64,000 nucleotides of DNA from Leucobacter chinensis (GCF_019049105.1 NZ_JAHQZR010000015.1:88400-152399); one strand, 5' to 3'; counted from the stretch's first letter, positions 8,312-17,500 are shown. Numbers and translations: made by a program. The notes: a model not told the origin generated them from the sequence alone.

Positions 8312-9117
8312 TGGGAGCTCTTTCCTTCGTGAATGATGGCGCCCAATCGACGAGAAATCTCACGGGCGGTGTGTGTAACAAGTGGCACGAGCTCAGGCAC
8401 TCGGGTGCTCGGCACGCGGGTGACCGGCCCTGAGACGCTCAGCGCATGAGAGCACTCACCGCTTGCATCAAAAACTGGCGCTGCGACGCAACGAATACCC
8501 TCTTCGTTCTCGACGTCGTCGATAGCCCACCCCTGCTCACGAACACGCGCGAGCTCTTGGCGAAGCTCACGCTCGTTGGTGATCGTTGTTGAGGTTCGGG
8601 CGGGCATCCCTGCGGCGAGCACTGATGCTATGGCCTCTTCGCTCGCGTGCGCGAGAATGCATTTGCCAACGCTGGTCGAATACATCGGTTGGGTGTTGCC
8701 GATGCGTGAGAACATGCGCACTGCGTGGGGGCTATCGACCTTGTCGATATACACCACGTGGGGCGTTGCCGAACGCACAAAGTGCACCGTCTCGGCCGTT
8801 TCTGCGCTCAACTCGACGAGCAACTGGTGCATGTCTTTGCTCGGTTGTACCCCGGCCAGGTAGGTTTGCCCGAGACGCGCGGTTTGCCAGCTGAGCCGGT
8901 AGGCGCCCGAGACGGGCACCTGCTCGACGAACGACATCTCAACGAGGGGCTGTAAGAGCCTCGTGACCGTGCTTTTGTTCAGGTCGAGTGCTGCAGCAAC
9001 CTGCGTAATGGTTTGGCCCTCACCGTGAACGTCATCGCCGAGGTGCTGCAAAATCGAGAGTGCGCGCCTCAGCGATGCCGAATTGTTTCGGGGTGCCTGT
9101 GCGGGGGTGGGGTTCAT
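8308..9117 (-). CDS. IclR-family transcriptional regulator
   Basis: A 269-residue IclR regulator. The N-terminal winged HTH covers about residues 14-75 (RRALSILQHLGD start, then the ALDLNKSTVTRLLQPL recognition helix). The C-terminal effector-binding domain includes YSTSVGKCILAH and a late CVAAPVFDASG segment. IclR proteins bind small carboxylates and usually control adjacent catabolic operons. It is embedded between the deacylase and deaminase genes with 4-bp overlaps, so it should autoregulate. The palindromic pair at 10803-10833 in the divergent promoter is the natural operator candidate for both operons. Confidence 0.92.
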   Translation of the reverse strand: MNPTPAQAPRNNSASLRRALSILQHLGDDVHGEGQTITQVAAALDLNKSTVTRLLQPLVEMSFVEQVPVSGAYRLSWQTARLGQTYLAGVQPSKDMHQLLVELSAETAETVHFVRSATPHVVYIDKVDSPHAVRMFSRIGNTQPMYSTSVGKCILAHASEEAIASVLAAGMPARTSTTITNERELRQELARVREQGWAIDDVENEEGIRCVAAPVFDASGECSHALSVSGPVTRVPSTRVPELVPLVTHTAREISRRLGAIIHEGKSSQ

Positions 9118-10727
9118 AACGCTCTTCTCCTGCTCGAACGACGAATGGCTCGACCGGGAGTGAATTGCGTGAGCTTTCCCCCCGAGAGAGCACTCGTGCC
9201 AGTAACGGTTACTTCCATCATGCCGTGAGCAGGCAGGGTTGGGCTCTCATACGTTGCGGCATCATTCAGACTTTCTGGGTCAACGAGAACGAAGTCGGCA
9301 ACTGAACCTATTTCGGCTCGGCCACGGTTACCAAACCCAAAGCGATCAGCTGCGCGGTGAGAAAGGTGGTCGGCCGCATCGGCCCAATTCCAGTCTTTCC
9401 AATCGATGACGTGGCGGCGCAGCATCCGAGCGAAGCTGCCCCAGCCGCGGGGGTGCGGGTGGCTTCCGAGATAAATGCCGTCGCTGCCGCCCATGTGCGC
9501 TTCGTGGTTTGCAATCGTGCGAAGGTTCTCGCTGTCGTGGTTTGCCGCGTGATTAACGACAGCGCCGACGCCGAGCTCGGTCGCGACGAGCATCTCGCAG
9601 ATCGTCTCAGCGGTCGAGAGCCCTGCTTTTTCAGCTATGTCCCCGAGACGCTTTCCCTCGGCCCAGGCCCAGTCGCGGTGTGCGGCAACCGAGACGGTGA
9701 GCTTCTCGTAGAGGGGCTCGATCGTTGGGAACCAATCGGCTATGAGCGCGGCACGTTGAGAGCGGTCGGCAAGGGCATCAAGCGTACGCTGAGGCCCTCC
9801 TTGCTGCAGCTCGGGTGGCAGCGCGAGCATCGCAAGAATGGTGTTGCCCCGGTGGTACGGGTACGAGTCGAAGGTGATGTCAACCCCGTCGTGTCGTGCC
9901 TGATCGATGATTGGTAGGGCGATATCAGCGGGTGCGTGTAGGTGTGAGATGTGCAGGGGTGCGCCGCTTACTTTCGCAAGATCAATGCACTCGCCAAGGC
10001 CGCCCGGTGCAGCAAGCTCGTAGCCACGAACATGGGCCACGAGGGGTACTTGCTCTTCGGCCGCAATCGAAGCGTAGGTCGCGAGCTCTTTCGGGTCGGC
10101 GAAGCCCCCTGGCACATATTCGAGACCGAGTGAAATGCCCACGGCGCCCTCGGTGAGTGCGTCACGAACGAGCTGCGCGGCCTCGTCGCGCTGCCGTTCG
10201 GTGAGGGGGTCTTGTGCAAACCCGGTCACAGCGCTGCGCACTGTGCCGGCTGGAACGAGCATGGCCGCGTTGAGTCGTGTCGCACGAGAAAAATGTGAGA
10301 GTACATTGGCAATGCTCATGCCGTTTTCGTAACCAAGGGGCAGGGGGCCGTTGATCGCTGAAAAGTATCGTTCGTTGAGCGGCGCCGATTCGGGCGTTGT
10401 TGGTGCAAAGGAAACGCCGTCTTGGCCTATCACGACGCCGGTCACGCCCTGGCGCAGCAGGCCGTGCTCGACCTCATCACGGTGTAGGGCACCTTCAGCA
10501 TGACTGTGCGCGTCAATGAAGCCCGGCATGGCAACGCGACCATCGGCTTCAATCACGTGCGTCGAAGCGCTTGACGTGGCATGGAGCGTGGGGCTGTTCG
10601 CGGGCAGGATTTCAGTTACGACACCATTCGTCACAACAACGGTTGCGGTTTCGAGCAGCGCAGAACCACGCTTTGGAAAGCGGGCATTGCGAATGATGAG
10701 GGTTTCTGGTGCCTGCGAATTCGTCAC
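9114..10727 (-). CDS. N-acyl-D-amino-acid deacylase (D-aminoacylase, amidohydrolase superfamily)
   Basis: A 537-residue amidohydrolase. It has an N-terminal composite beta domain with IIRNARF, then the metal motif MPGFIDAHSHAEG. The family-typical LEYVPGGFA, VAHVRGYE and ISHLHAP segments (metal-ligand His region) and the late GSDGIYLGSHPHPRGWG follow. These enzymes cleave the N-acyl group from D-amino acids in the cytoplasm. The start is set at GTG 10727, with GAAAGAG 6 nt upstream; an upstream ATG would add 73 nonconserved residues through the promoter region. It is the first gene of the leftward operon deacylase-iclR-deaminase-kinase-ridA. Substrate is inferred to be an N-acylated amino acid or aminosugar acid. 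Confidence 0.88.
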   Translation of the reverse strand: MTNSQAPETLIIRNARFPKRGSALLETATVVVTNGVVTEILPANSPTLHATSSASTHVIEADGRVAMPGFIDAHSHAEGALHRDEVEHGLLRQGVTGVVIGQDGVSFAPTTPESAPLNERYFSAINGPLPLGYENGMSIANVLSHFSRATRLNAAMLVPAGTVRSAVTGFAQDPLTERQRDEAAQLVRDALTEGAVGISLGLEYVPGGFADPKELATYASIAAEEQVPLVAHVRGYELAAPGGLGECIDLAKVSGAPLHISHLHAPADIALPIIDQARHDGVDITFDSYPYHRGNTILAMLALPPELQQGGPQRTLDALADRSQRAALIADWFPTIEPLYEKLTVSVAAHRDWAWAEGKRLGDIAEKAGLSTAETICEMLVATELGVGAVVNHAANHDSENLRTIANHEAHMGGSDGIYLGSHPHPRGWGSFARMLRRHVIDWKDWNWADAADHLSHRAADRFGFGNRGRAEIGSVADFVLVDPESLNDAATYESPTLPAHGMMEVTVTGTSALSGGKLTQFTPGRAIRRSSRRRAL

Positions 10728-10802
10728 AGAGATCTCTTTCGAATGGGTGTCGAGAACGGCGGTGTCGTCGTGTGATTTAACTGTGCCACATCTCATATTT
10801 TT

Positions 10803-10833
10803 TTGCAATGCAAACTCCGATGTTGCAATGCAC
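10803..10833. promoter_or_regulatory. Two palindromic TTGCAATGCAA-type operator sites in the divergent promoter
   Basis: Site 1 (10803-10813) is a perfect 11-bp palindrome, TTGCA-A-TGCAA. Site 2 (10823-10833) repeats it with one mismatch in the last base. The start-to-start distance is 20 bp, about two helical turns, placing both on the same DNA face. They lie between the deacylase start (10727) and the binding-protein start (10913), where the IclR protein encoded in the locus would be expected to act. Confidence 0.65.
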
Positions 10834-10912
10834 AAATTTTCCTGATAGTTTCCCAACAAGTCACATGACTTCAGCTTCCCAACCAACCGCTTCCAATGAC
10901 GGAAGGAAACCC

Positions 10913-12457
10913 ATGTCAGCCTTACACCGTTCGCTGCGCTCGACACTTGTCGCGGGTATCGGCATCACAAGTCTTGCCCTACTCACCGCTTGCAGCCCTC
11001 CAGACACCGGGAATGGCCGAGGGGGTGAAGGCGACGGGGGTTCTACGCGACTCACGGTCGCCGAAACAACCGCGCCATCAACCCTCGATCCGCAGCGCTC
11101 CGGGCTTTTTGCCGATCGCTTTGCTTGGCAACTGAGCTACGAATGCCTCATGTCAACCACGGCCGAGGGCGAAGTGAAGCCGGGGCTTGCAACCGAGTAC
11201 ACGCTCTCTGACGACCGCACCGAGTACACGTTTACGCTTCGCGAAGGGGTAACCTTTCACAACGGCGACTCACTCGATGCCGACGATGTGGTGTACAGCT
11301 TCGAACGGCTCTCAGAGAGCCCAGACCGCTTCGACACCGAACTCTTTCCAACGCTTTCACACGTCGAAAAGGTTGACGACATGAACGTGAAGTTCGTGCT
11401 CGATAGTCCCGACGCTGGGTTCGTGAACAACATGGGCAACCCGCTTGTATGGGGTTGCTCGATCATGAGCGCTTCGTCGGCCGATGACAACCTCGCGACG
11501 CAAATGATCGGCACGGGCCCGTGGGCACAGACCGCGTACGAGCCTGAAACGAGCCTCACCTTCGAACGCAACGATGAATACTGGGGCGAGAAGACCAAGG
11601 CAGAAGAGCTCTCGCTGCTGTACATTCCCAATATGGGCACGCAGGTGAGCAACCTCAAAGCCGGCAACGTCGACATTATCTTCCCTGATCAGGGGTCAGT
11701 CGAAGAGCTGAAGGGTGACGGTTTCACCGTCGATAACGTTCATACCGACTCGACAATCTTCTTGCAGATCAACAACACGAAGGCGCCCTTCGACGACGAG
11801 CGCGTGCTGAAGGCCATGGCGCTGGCGTTCGACCGCCAGGAGCTTGCCGACCAGGCATACGGCGGCGCCGCTCAACCGAGTGGTTACCTGCCACCGAGCC
11901 TGGCGTGGGCGCCGAAGGTGAGCGACCTGCCAAACCACACGCAAGATAGCGAGCGTGCAAAAGAACTGCTCGCCGAGGCTGGCCACGCAGATGGTCTCGA
12001 TCTCAGTCTTATCTATATCAACGGTTATGACCCGGGAACAAACGACCTGCTTGCAATTATGCAAAAGCAGCTTGGCGACGCAGGGTTTAACGTGACGCTT
12101 GAGCCGCTTGAAGCCGCGGTGTGGAGCGCGACCCGTGGCGATCTCGGGGTGTATGAGCTGAGCTGGAACGCGCAGTCGTACTACGCAAACCCATACCAGT
12201 ACGTTGCCCCTGTTCCCGGCCGCCAGGGCGAGGTCCCAGCGTCGCTGCAAACCCTCATCGATGAGGCATGGAACGCTGCGAGCGAAGAGGAATACCAGAG
12301 CGCTTTGAGCGCCGTGGCGACCCACGAAGCCGAGATCGTGTACCCCACGATAACGCTGCTGGCACGTGACATGTTTGTCGCCTACGAGGCGGGCGTACAG
12401 GGAATCGACATTCCCTCCAGCCAGAGCCGTACCTTCCTTTCACAGGTCACCAAATAG
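10913..12457 (+). CDS. Oligopeptide-type ABC transporter substrate-binding lipoprotein (SBP family 5)
   Basis: A 514-residue family 5 (DppA/OppA-like) binding protein. The N-terminal signal peptide ends in the lipobox LLTAC, so it should be lipidated and tethered outside the membrane. The fold signature TLDPQRSGLFAD, the VTFHNGDSLDADDVVYSFER motif region and LAFDRQELADQAYGG are all recognisable. ATG 10913 follows GGAAGGAAA; upstream in-frame ATGs have weaker sites and lengthen the signal peptide. It opens the rightward operon and is separated from the first ATPase gene by a strong hairpin, which would keep it expressed above the rest. The ligand may be a peptide or an N-acylated amino or sugar acid. 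Confidence 0.93.
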   Translation: MSALHRSLRSTLVAGIGITSLALLTACSPPDTGNGRGGEGDGGSTRLTVAETTAPSTLDPQRSGLFADRFAWQLSYECLMSTTAEGEVKPGLATEYTLSDDRTEYTFTLREGVTFHNGDSLDADDVVYSFERLSESPDRFDTELFPTLSHVEKVDDMNVKFVLDSPDAGFVNNMGNPLVWGCSIMSASSADDNLATQMIGTGPWAQTAYEPETSLTFERNDEYWGEKTKAEELSLLYIPNMGTQVSNLKAGNVDIIFPDQGSVEELKGDGFTVDNVHTDSTIFLQINNTKAPFDDERVLKAMALAFDRQELADQAYGGAAQPSGYLPPSLAWAPKVSDLPNHTQDSERAKELLAEAGHADGLDLSLIYINGYDPGTNDLLAIMQKQLGDAGFNVTLEPLEAAVWSATRGDLGVYELSWNAQSYYANPYQYVAPVPGRQGEVPASLQTLIDEAWNAASEEEYQSALSAVATHEAEIVYPTITLLARDMFVAYEAGVQGIDIPSSQSRTFLSQVTK

Positions 12458-12463
12458 CACGCT

Positions 12464-12494
12464 CCGTGGGCCGGGCGCCATGCCCGGCCCACGG
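12464..12494 (+). terminator. Intraoperon hairpin after the binding-protein gene
   Basis: A perfect 13-bp GC-rich stem (12464-12476 with 12482-12494) and a 5-nt loop, with no T-run. It probably stabilises or partly terminates the binding-protein transcript before the ATPase gene at 12509. Confidence 0.7.
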
Positions 12495-12508
12495 TAGAAA
12501 GGCTTCGC

Positions 12509-13315
12509 ATGCTAGAACTCAAAAACGTATCGGTCACGTACCGTGCCGGTAAACGGCCAGCCGTATCGAATATTTCGCTGACGGTAGCCGAGGGTGAGCG
12601 ACTGGGCATCGTTGGTGAATCGGGCTCAGGTAAGAGCACCCTCACCTCAGCTATTCTGCACGCCCTGCCACAGGGGTCACGAGTCGACGGTGAAATTACG
12701 TTTCAGGGCCGTGAGATCAGCTCGCTCGGTGAGTCACAGTTTCGCGCGCTTCGCAGTGTCGAGATCGCGCGCATTCCGCAGGACCCGCTCGCAAGTTTGA
12801 GCCCCGTGTTGCGTGTTGGCGACCAGGTGAGGCATGTGATTCAGGCGCACCGCTCGGTGTCAAAACGAGACTGCATTCCGCTCATTGAAGAAGCCCTCGC
12901 CGAGGTCGGTATTCCAGAGCCGCACATCAAACGCCGTGCGTTTCCGCACGAGCTTTCTGGTGGCATGCGACAGCGAGTGCTCATCGCGATGTCGCTGGTC
13001 AACGAACCAACGCTTCTCATCGCCGACGAGCCCAGGACAGCACTTGACGTGACCGTGCAGGCACAAATTCTTGACCTCATTCAGCGCGAACTCGATACGA
13101 GAGGCATGTCGATGGTGCTCATCACCCACGACATCGGTGTCGTCACCGAGGTGTGCGACCGAATTATCGTCATGAGGCACGGCCAAATCGTTGAAGACGG
13201 GTCGACCGAAGAGCTTTTGCGCAACCCTTCGCACCCTTACACGAAACAGCTCTTTGCCGCGGCTCGTATGCAAGGGGCCACGACAGAATCAACAGGGCAG
13301 GTGAAAACACCATGA
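12509..13315 (+). CDS. Oligopeptide ABC transporter ATP-binding protein (DppD-like)
   Basis: A 268-residue ABC ATPase. It has Walker A GESGSGKST near residue 36, Q-loop IPQDPLAS, signature LSGGMRQR, Walker B LLIADEP and H-loop LITHD. One oddity is DEPRTALD after Walker B, where DppD/OppD proteins nearly always have DEPTTALD. The usual C-terminal oligopeptide extension is short here, unlike its partner. AGAAAGG at 12496-12502 is the ribosome binding site. The stop overlaps the next ATPase gene by 4 bp. It should form the heterodimeric cytoplasmic motor with that protein. Confidence 0.92.
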   Translation: MLELKNVSVTYRAGKRPAVSNISLTVAEGERLGIVGESGSGKSTLTSAILHALPQGSRVDGEITFQGREISSLGESQFRALRSVEIARIPQDPLASLSPVLRVGDQVRHVIQAHRSVSKRDCIPLIEEALAEVGIPEPHIKRRAFPHELSGGMRQRVLIAMSLVNEPTLLIADEPRTALDVTVQAQILDLIQRELDTRGMSMVLITHDIGVVTEVCDRIIVMRHGQIVEDGSTEELLRNPSHPYTKQLFAAARMQGATTESTGQVKTP

Positions 13316-14304
13316 CCAACTCCCGCGCGTATGCGCTTGAAGCAACCGGCATTGAACGCCGCTTCGCTCTTCCGCAAGACAAACTCTTTGCGCCCAAACG
13401 CTTTTTGCACGCTGTCGACGGCATCGATGTTCGAGTTCGCGAGGGCGAAACTCTCGGGGTCGTTGGCGAGTCAGGGTGCGGAAAATCGACGCTCGGCCGG
13501 GTTCTCATCGGCCTTGATAAGGCCGATGCCGGAACCATTGCCTGGGGCGGATCGCCAGCTGCTGCCCACACCGGCGCCGTGCAGGCCGTTTTTCAAGACC
13601 CGTCGAGCGCGCTCAACCCGAGACGCTCGGTGGGCGACTCGATCGCTGAAGCGCTACCAAAGCTGTCGCAGCGTGCACGCAACGATCGTGTCGCTGAGCT
13701 CATGGGGCTCGTTGATCTCGATGAACAACTCATGCACCGTTACCCGCACGAACTCTCGGGAGGTCAGCAGCAGCGCGTGTGCATTGCTCGTGCGATTGCT
13801 TCTGACCCCACACTCATCTTGCTTGATGAGGCGGTGAGTTCGCTTGACGCGTCGTTGCAAATGCAGGTCATCGAGTTGCTGCGTGAGCTGCAGGAACGCA
13901 CCGGTGCAGCCTTCATCTTTATTTCGCACGATCTGCGAGCGGTGAGGGGTGTGAGTGACTGGATCGCGGTGATGTACCTTGGCCAGATCGTCGAACTTGC
14001 GCCAGCTGACGAGTTCGACGATCAGTTGCGCCACCCGTATTCGGTCGCCCTTCGCTCGGCCGAGCCGAGCATTCCTGGCGATCCCTTCGTGGCCGAGCGC
14101 ATCATTCTCGAGGGAGACCCGCCGAGTGCAGTCGACCTACCCGTGGGGTGCCGTTTTGCGTCGCGCTGCCCGGTTGCACAGAAGCGCTGCTTCGAAGAAG
14201 CACCCCCGCTTGAAAGCGATGATGCGGGCCGGGCAATTCGATGCCATTTTCCTGGCAGCCTGCAACTGACACGAAGGCACGAGAAAGAGAGCCAGCAGCC
14301 ATGA
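13312..14304 (+). CDS. Oligopeptide ABC transporter ATP-binding protein (DppF-like)
   Basis: A 330-residue ABC ATPase with Walker A GESGCGKST, Q-loop FQDPSSALNPR, signature LSGGQQQR, Walker B LILLDEAVSSLD and H-loop FISHD. The C-terminal oligopeptide/dipeptide extension is complete, with the Cys-rich segment GCRFASRCPVAQKRC and a final CHFP; related proteins can carry an Fe-S centre here. It pairs with the preceding ATPase. Its first 4 bp overlap that gene, and its stop overlaps the permease start, so translation is coupled along the operon. Confidence 0.93.
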   Translation: MTNSRAYALEATGIERRFALPQDKLFAPKRFLHAVDGIDVRVREGETLGVVGESGCGKSTLGRVLIGLDKADAGTIAWGGSPAAAHTGAVQAVFQDPSSALNPRRSVGDSIAEALPKLSQRARNDRVAELMGLVDLDEQLMHRYPHELSGGQQQRVCIARAIASDPTLILLDEAVSSLDASLQMQVIELLRELQERTGAAFIFISHDLRAVRGVSDWIAVMYLGQIVELAPADEFDDQLRHPYSVALRSAEPSIPGDPFVAERIILEGDPPSAVDLPVGCRFASRCPVAQKRCFEEAPPLESDDAGRAIRCHFPGSLQLTRRHEKESQQP

Positions 14305-15248
14305 CGAAATATATTTTGGGGCGCGTTCTCGCCTCGCTCGGCGTGGTGTTTGTCTTGAGCTTGCTCATCTTCTTCGCTGGGCGCGGCCTTGTTGACGGGA
14401 GCCCCGCTCATGTGATTGCGGGATCACAGGCCTCACCTGAACGCATTGCACAGATCGAGCACGAGCTCGGCTTCGATCGTCCGATCATCGTGCAATACGG
14501 TGAGTGGCTGTGGGGCGTCGTGCGAGGTGACTTTGGCACTTCTCCCGTCACTGGGTTACAAACCATAGAGGTGTTGCAGCAGCAAATTCCCGTATCGTTT
14601 GAGCTTGCAGCGTTGAGCCTGCTCGTCGCGATCGTGCTGGGCGTGCCGCTCGGTGTCATCGCGGCCAAACGTGCTGGCAGTGCCATCGACGTTGGTATTC
14701 GTGTGCCGATGATCTTGCTCTTTGCCATTCCTGGCTTCATCACCGCTACCATCACCATTATTCTGGCGACGAACTACTTTACGAACCTTTACTCGCCAAC
14801 GTACATTCGTTTTGAGCAAAGCCCGCTCGGAAATCTCCAAACGATGATTCTGCCAGCGCTCGGCGTCGGTATTCCTACCGCACCTCTCGTGATGCAAATG
14901 ACCCGAGCGTCGATGATCGAGGTGCTGCACCAGCCCTTCGTGGCTGCCGCTCGCGTGAATGGTCTTTCAAACCGTCTCGTCACGTATGGCTATGCGTTGC
15001 GGGCCTCGCTGCCACCAATCTTGACCTTTATCGGGTTCACCTTTGGCGCGCTCATCGGCGGTCTGCTCATCGTTGAACAAATCTTCAGCCTGCCCGGGCT
15101 CGGACGAGGCATTCTGCAGTCGATCAGCACGCGTGACTTTGTGCAGCTCAACGCGCAGGCAATTGTGCTCGCGGGTTCATTCATTCTTGCCAACCTCGTC
15201 GTTGACTTGCTCGTGCCCGCTCTCGACCGAAGGATCGCGAGAAAATGA
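14301..15248 (+). CDS. Oligopeptide ABC transporter permease (DppB-like)
   Basis: A 315-residue inner-membrane permease with six predicted transmembrane segments. The DppB-type N-terminus is MTKYILGRVLASLGVVF, a long first periplasmic loop carries the ELGFDRPIIVQYGEWL motif, and the EAA-like coupling loop is FVAAARVNGLS followed by PPILTF. ATG 14301 overlaps the upstream stop (ATGA); a longer in-frame reading inside the ATPase gene is not supported. It forms the translocation pore with the next gene product. Confidence 0.93.
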   Translation: MTKYILGRVLASLGVVFVLSLLIFFAGRGLVDGSPAHVIAGSQASPERIAQIEHELGFDRPIIVQYGEWLWGVVRGDFGTSPVTGLQTIEVLQQQIPVSFELAALSLLVAIVLGVPLGVIAAKRAGSAIDVGIRVPMILLFAIPGFITATITIILATNYFTNLYSPTYIRFEQSPLGNLQTMILPALGVGIPTAPLVMQMTRASMIEVLHQPFVAAARVNGLSNRLVTYGYALRASLPPILTFIGFTFGALIGGLLIVEQIFSLPGLGRGILQSISTRDFVQLNAQAIVLAGSFILANLVVDLLVPALDRRIARK

Positions 15249-16114
15249 CCACTGAACTCACCGCCACAATCGTCAATACCTTGCCTGAACGGGCGAAGCG
15301 CAAGCTACCATCGCCCGTTGGCCTCGTCGCTTTTAGCGTCATTGGCCTCTTTATCCTGTTCGCGGTCATTGGCCCATGGGTTGTTCCTTACCCGCCGAAC
15401 GAACTCAATGTCGGCGAGCGGTTGCTGCGGCCTTCGGGCGAGTTTCTCTTCGGCACCGATGCGCTCGGCAGAGACCAATTGTCGCGTGTGCTTACCGCGA
15501 TACGGCCTGCGGTTATCGCGGCCTTCGCTGCGACCGGGTTCGCTCTCATTCTCGGTACCCTGCTGGGCATAGCAGCGGGCTTTTGGGGCGGGAAAGTCGA
15601 TAGCATCGTCTCGAGAATCATTGACTTTCTCTTTGCCATTCCCGAGTACCTGCTCGCCATTCTCGTGCTTGCCATTCTTGGCCGAGGCCTTATGAACGCG
15701 GCTATCGCGATCGGTATCGTGTTCATTCCTCGTTTCGCGAGAACCGTTCGTAGCGCGACGCAAGAGGTAATGAGCCGCAACTACATTAGTGCCGCTAAGC
15801 TCTGTGGGCGCAGCGAGATGAGCATCATGGCGAGACACGTGCTGCCAAACATCACGTCGCCGCTCATCGTCATCTCGGCCATCAATCTCTCGATGTCTTC
15901 TGGAGCTTATGCAGCGCTGAGTTTTCTTGGCTTCGGTGTGCGGCCTCCAGATCCTGACTTCGGCTCGATGATCTCTGACTCGTTGCAGTACATCGGGAGC
16001 GACGCATGGCTCATCGTGCCTCCAGCCGCGGTGTTTGTCATCTTTATTCTCGCGATTAACCTCGCCGGTGATGCGATTCGTGACTTACTCGACCCCAAAT
16101 CTCAGAAAGCGTGA
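15245..16114 (+). CDS. Oligopeptide ABC transporter permease (DppC-like)
   Basis: A 289-residue permease of the DppC type. A hydrophilic N-terminal tail is followed by a first membrane segment near residues 25-50. The family sequence FGTDALGRDQLSRVL and five more membrane segments come next. The coupling loop is YISAAKLCGRSEMSIMARHVLPN, and the LSFLGFGVRPPDPDFG motif lies near the C-terminus. The start overlaps the DppB-like stop by 4 bp. It completes the importer whose substrate the following serine hydrolase and the divergent deacylase probably process. Confidence 0.93.
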   Translation: MTTELTATIVNTLPERAKRKLPSPVGLVAFSVIGLFILFAVIGPWVVPYPPNELNVGERLLRPSGEFLFGTDALGRDQLSRVLTAIRPAVIAAFAATGFALILGTLLGIAAGFWGGKVDSIVSRIIDFLFAIPEYLLAILVLAILGRGLMNAAIAIGIVFIPRFARTVRSATQEVMSRNYISAAKLCGRSEMSIMARHVLPNITSPLIVISAINLSMSSGAYAALSFLGFGVRPPDPDFGSMISDSLQYIGSDAWLIVPPAAVFVIFILAINLAGDAIRDLLDPKSQKA

Positions 16115-16123
16115 CCCCATCTC

Positions 16124-17500
16124 ATGAAGTACGAAATGCACTCATCACCCAGCGACATTCAGGCTCTAATTGAGAGCCGAGCTGCCGAGCTACTCGAGCG
16201 CCATCAGGTACCCGGGGTTGGTATCGGGCTGCGCGTCGGCGATGAAACCGTAACGCTGGGAGTGGGGGTTACGAATCTTGAGCACCCCCTGCCCGTGACC
16301 GGTGACACGATTTTTCAAGTTGGGTCAATATCAAAAACATTTGTGGGCGTGGTTGCGGCACAACTCGTTAATGAGGGAATGCTCGACATTGATAAACCTG
16401 TTGCGCCGCTGCTCGCTGACCTCGGGCCGCTAGATCGTCGCATCACAATGCGGCACCTGCTCACACACTCTGCCGGTATTGACGCCCAGTACATGATCGG
16501 CAATGCCAGGCAACTGCTCGCTCACGGGGCCGACGACAGCATTCAGGCTTCGATCGCTCACTTCGCCTCAGATGTGCCCATGTTTGCGCCCGGAACGAAC
16601 TATTCGTACTCGGGGCCTGGTTTTATGGTTGCGGGTGCCGTGATCGAGCGCCTCACCGGAAAGCCGTGGCATGAGGTGTTGCAAGAGCGCGTGCTTGATC
16701 CGGCTTCAATGGGGCGTACCTTCACCCGCGCCGACCAAGCCATCACGCATCGCGTTGCCGCCCCGCATGATATTACTGACGGGGTAGCGCGCATCGCGAG
16801 AAACGAGGGCTGGCAACTTGGCTGGCAGCTGCCAGGGTGGGATGTTCCGGGCGGTGGTGTTTTGAGCACCCCGGCTGAGCTGCTCTCGTACGTTGAATTT
16901 GCTCTCGAACAAGACGCCCAAACGCAATGGTCGACCACGCTGCAGCAGGGGCACGAGCCGAGGCTCGCAATAGGGTATGCGTGGATGAAGAGTGAAAAGC
17001 GTGGCCTCCAAACGCTCGGGCATGACGGCCTGACAATCGGTTACGCAAGTAGGCTCACGGTGCTGCCAGAAGCCGATGTTGCAATCGTGTTGCTCAGTAA
17101 CTCAGTGAAGGGCAAGCCGCTGGTGCGGGAGCTTGAACAGCTGATTCTTGACGGGCTTTTCGGCCCAGAAGAAGCACCGCACATTCCCGACTTCGAGCCA
17201 GAGCGCTACGCCTTTCTCGAGGGGCTGTATGACTGCGGGTTCTATGGGCAGGTCGATTTGCGCATTCGCGCAGACCGAAGCGGCTTCGAACTCATCTCGC
17301 TACCTGCGAACCGTCAAGATGGCTCGTTCACGATCGATCCGCTCTCAAGCCCGATCCTGCTGCCCGTTGCCGACGGAGTGCTCTCGGCCGAGCCACGCAG
17401 CAGCGACCCCGATCACTGGGTACCGTACATTGTTGATGAGTCAGGTGAAGCTATTGCACTGAGAATTGGGTCGAGAATAGCGAAAAAGGTGGCGTCATGA
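16124..17500 (+). CDS. Serine hydrolase of the beta-lactamase/D-aminopeptidase (S12) family
   Basis: A 458-residue protein with a class C beta-lactamase fold (about residues 10-350) and a C-terminal extension of about 100 residues. The nucleophile motif SxxK is S68-I-S-K71. The second motif, usually Y-S-N, reads Y160-S-Y162, and a GHDG segment near residue 300 replaces the third (KTG-like) motif. The TLRxLLTHSAG-like sequence MRHLLTHSAG is typical. No signal peptide is evident, so it should act in the cytoplasm on imported compounds. Members include D-aminopeptidases, esterases and amidases. It sits 9 bp after the permease and overlaps the aldolase gene, so it belongs to the pathway; precise substrate unknown. 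Confidence 0.85.
   Translation: MKYEMHSSPSDIQALIESRAAELLERHQVPGVGIGLRVGDETVTLGVGVTNLEHPLPVTGDTIFQVGSISKTFVGVVAAQLVNEGMLDIDKPVAPLLADLGPLDRRITMRHLLTHSAGIDAQYMIGNARQLLAHGADDSIQASIAHFASDVPMFAPGTNYSYSGPGFMVAGAVIERLTGKPWHEVLQERVLDPASMGRTFTRADQAITHRVAAPHDITDGVARIARNEGWQLGWQLPGWDVPGGGVLSTPAELLSYVEFALEQDAQTQWSTTLQQGHEPRLAIGYAWMKSEKRGLQTLGHDGLTIGYASRLTVLPEADVAIVLLSNSVKGKPLVRELEQLILDGLFGPEEAPHIPDFEPERYAFLEGLYDCGFYGQVDLRIRADRSGFELISLPANRQDGSFTIDPLSSPILLPVADGVLSAEPRSSDPDHWVPYIVDESGEAIALRIGSRIAKKVAS

Noticed and set aside
10728..10946. 73-residue N-terminal extension of the D-aminoacylase
   Set aside because: It crosses the divergent promoter and palindromes; GTG 10727 has a good ribosome binding site and fits the family start.
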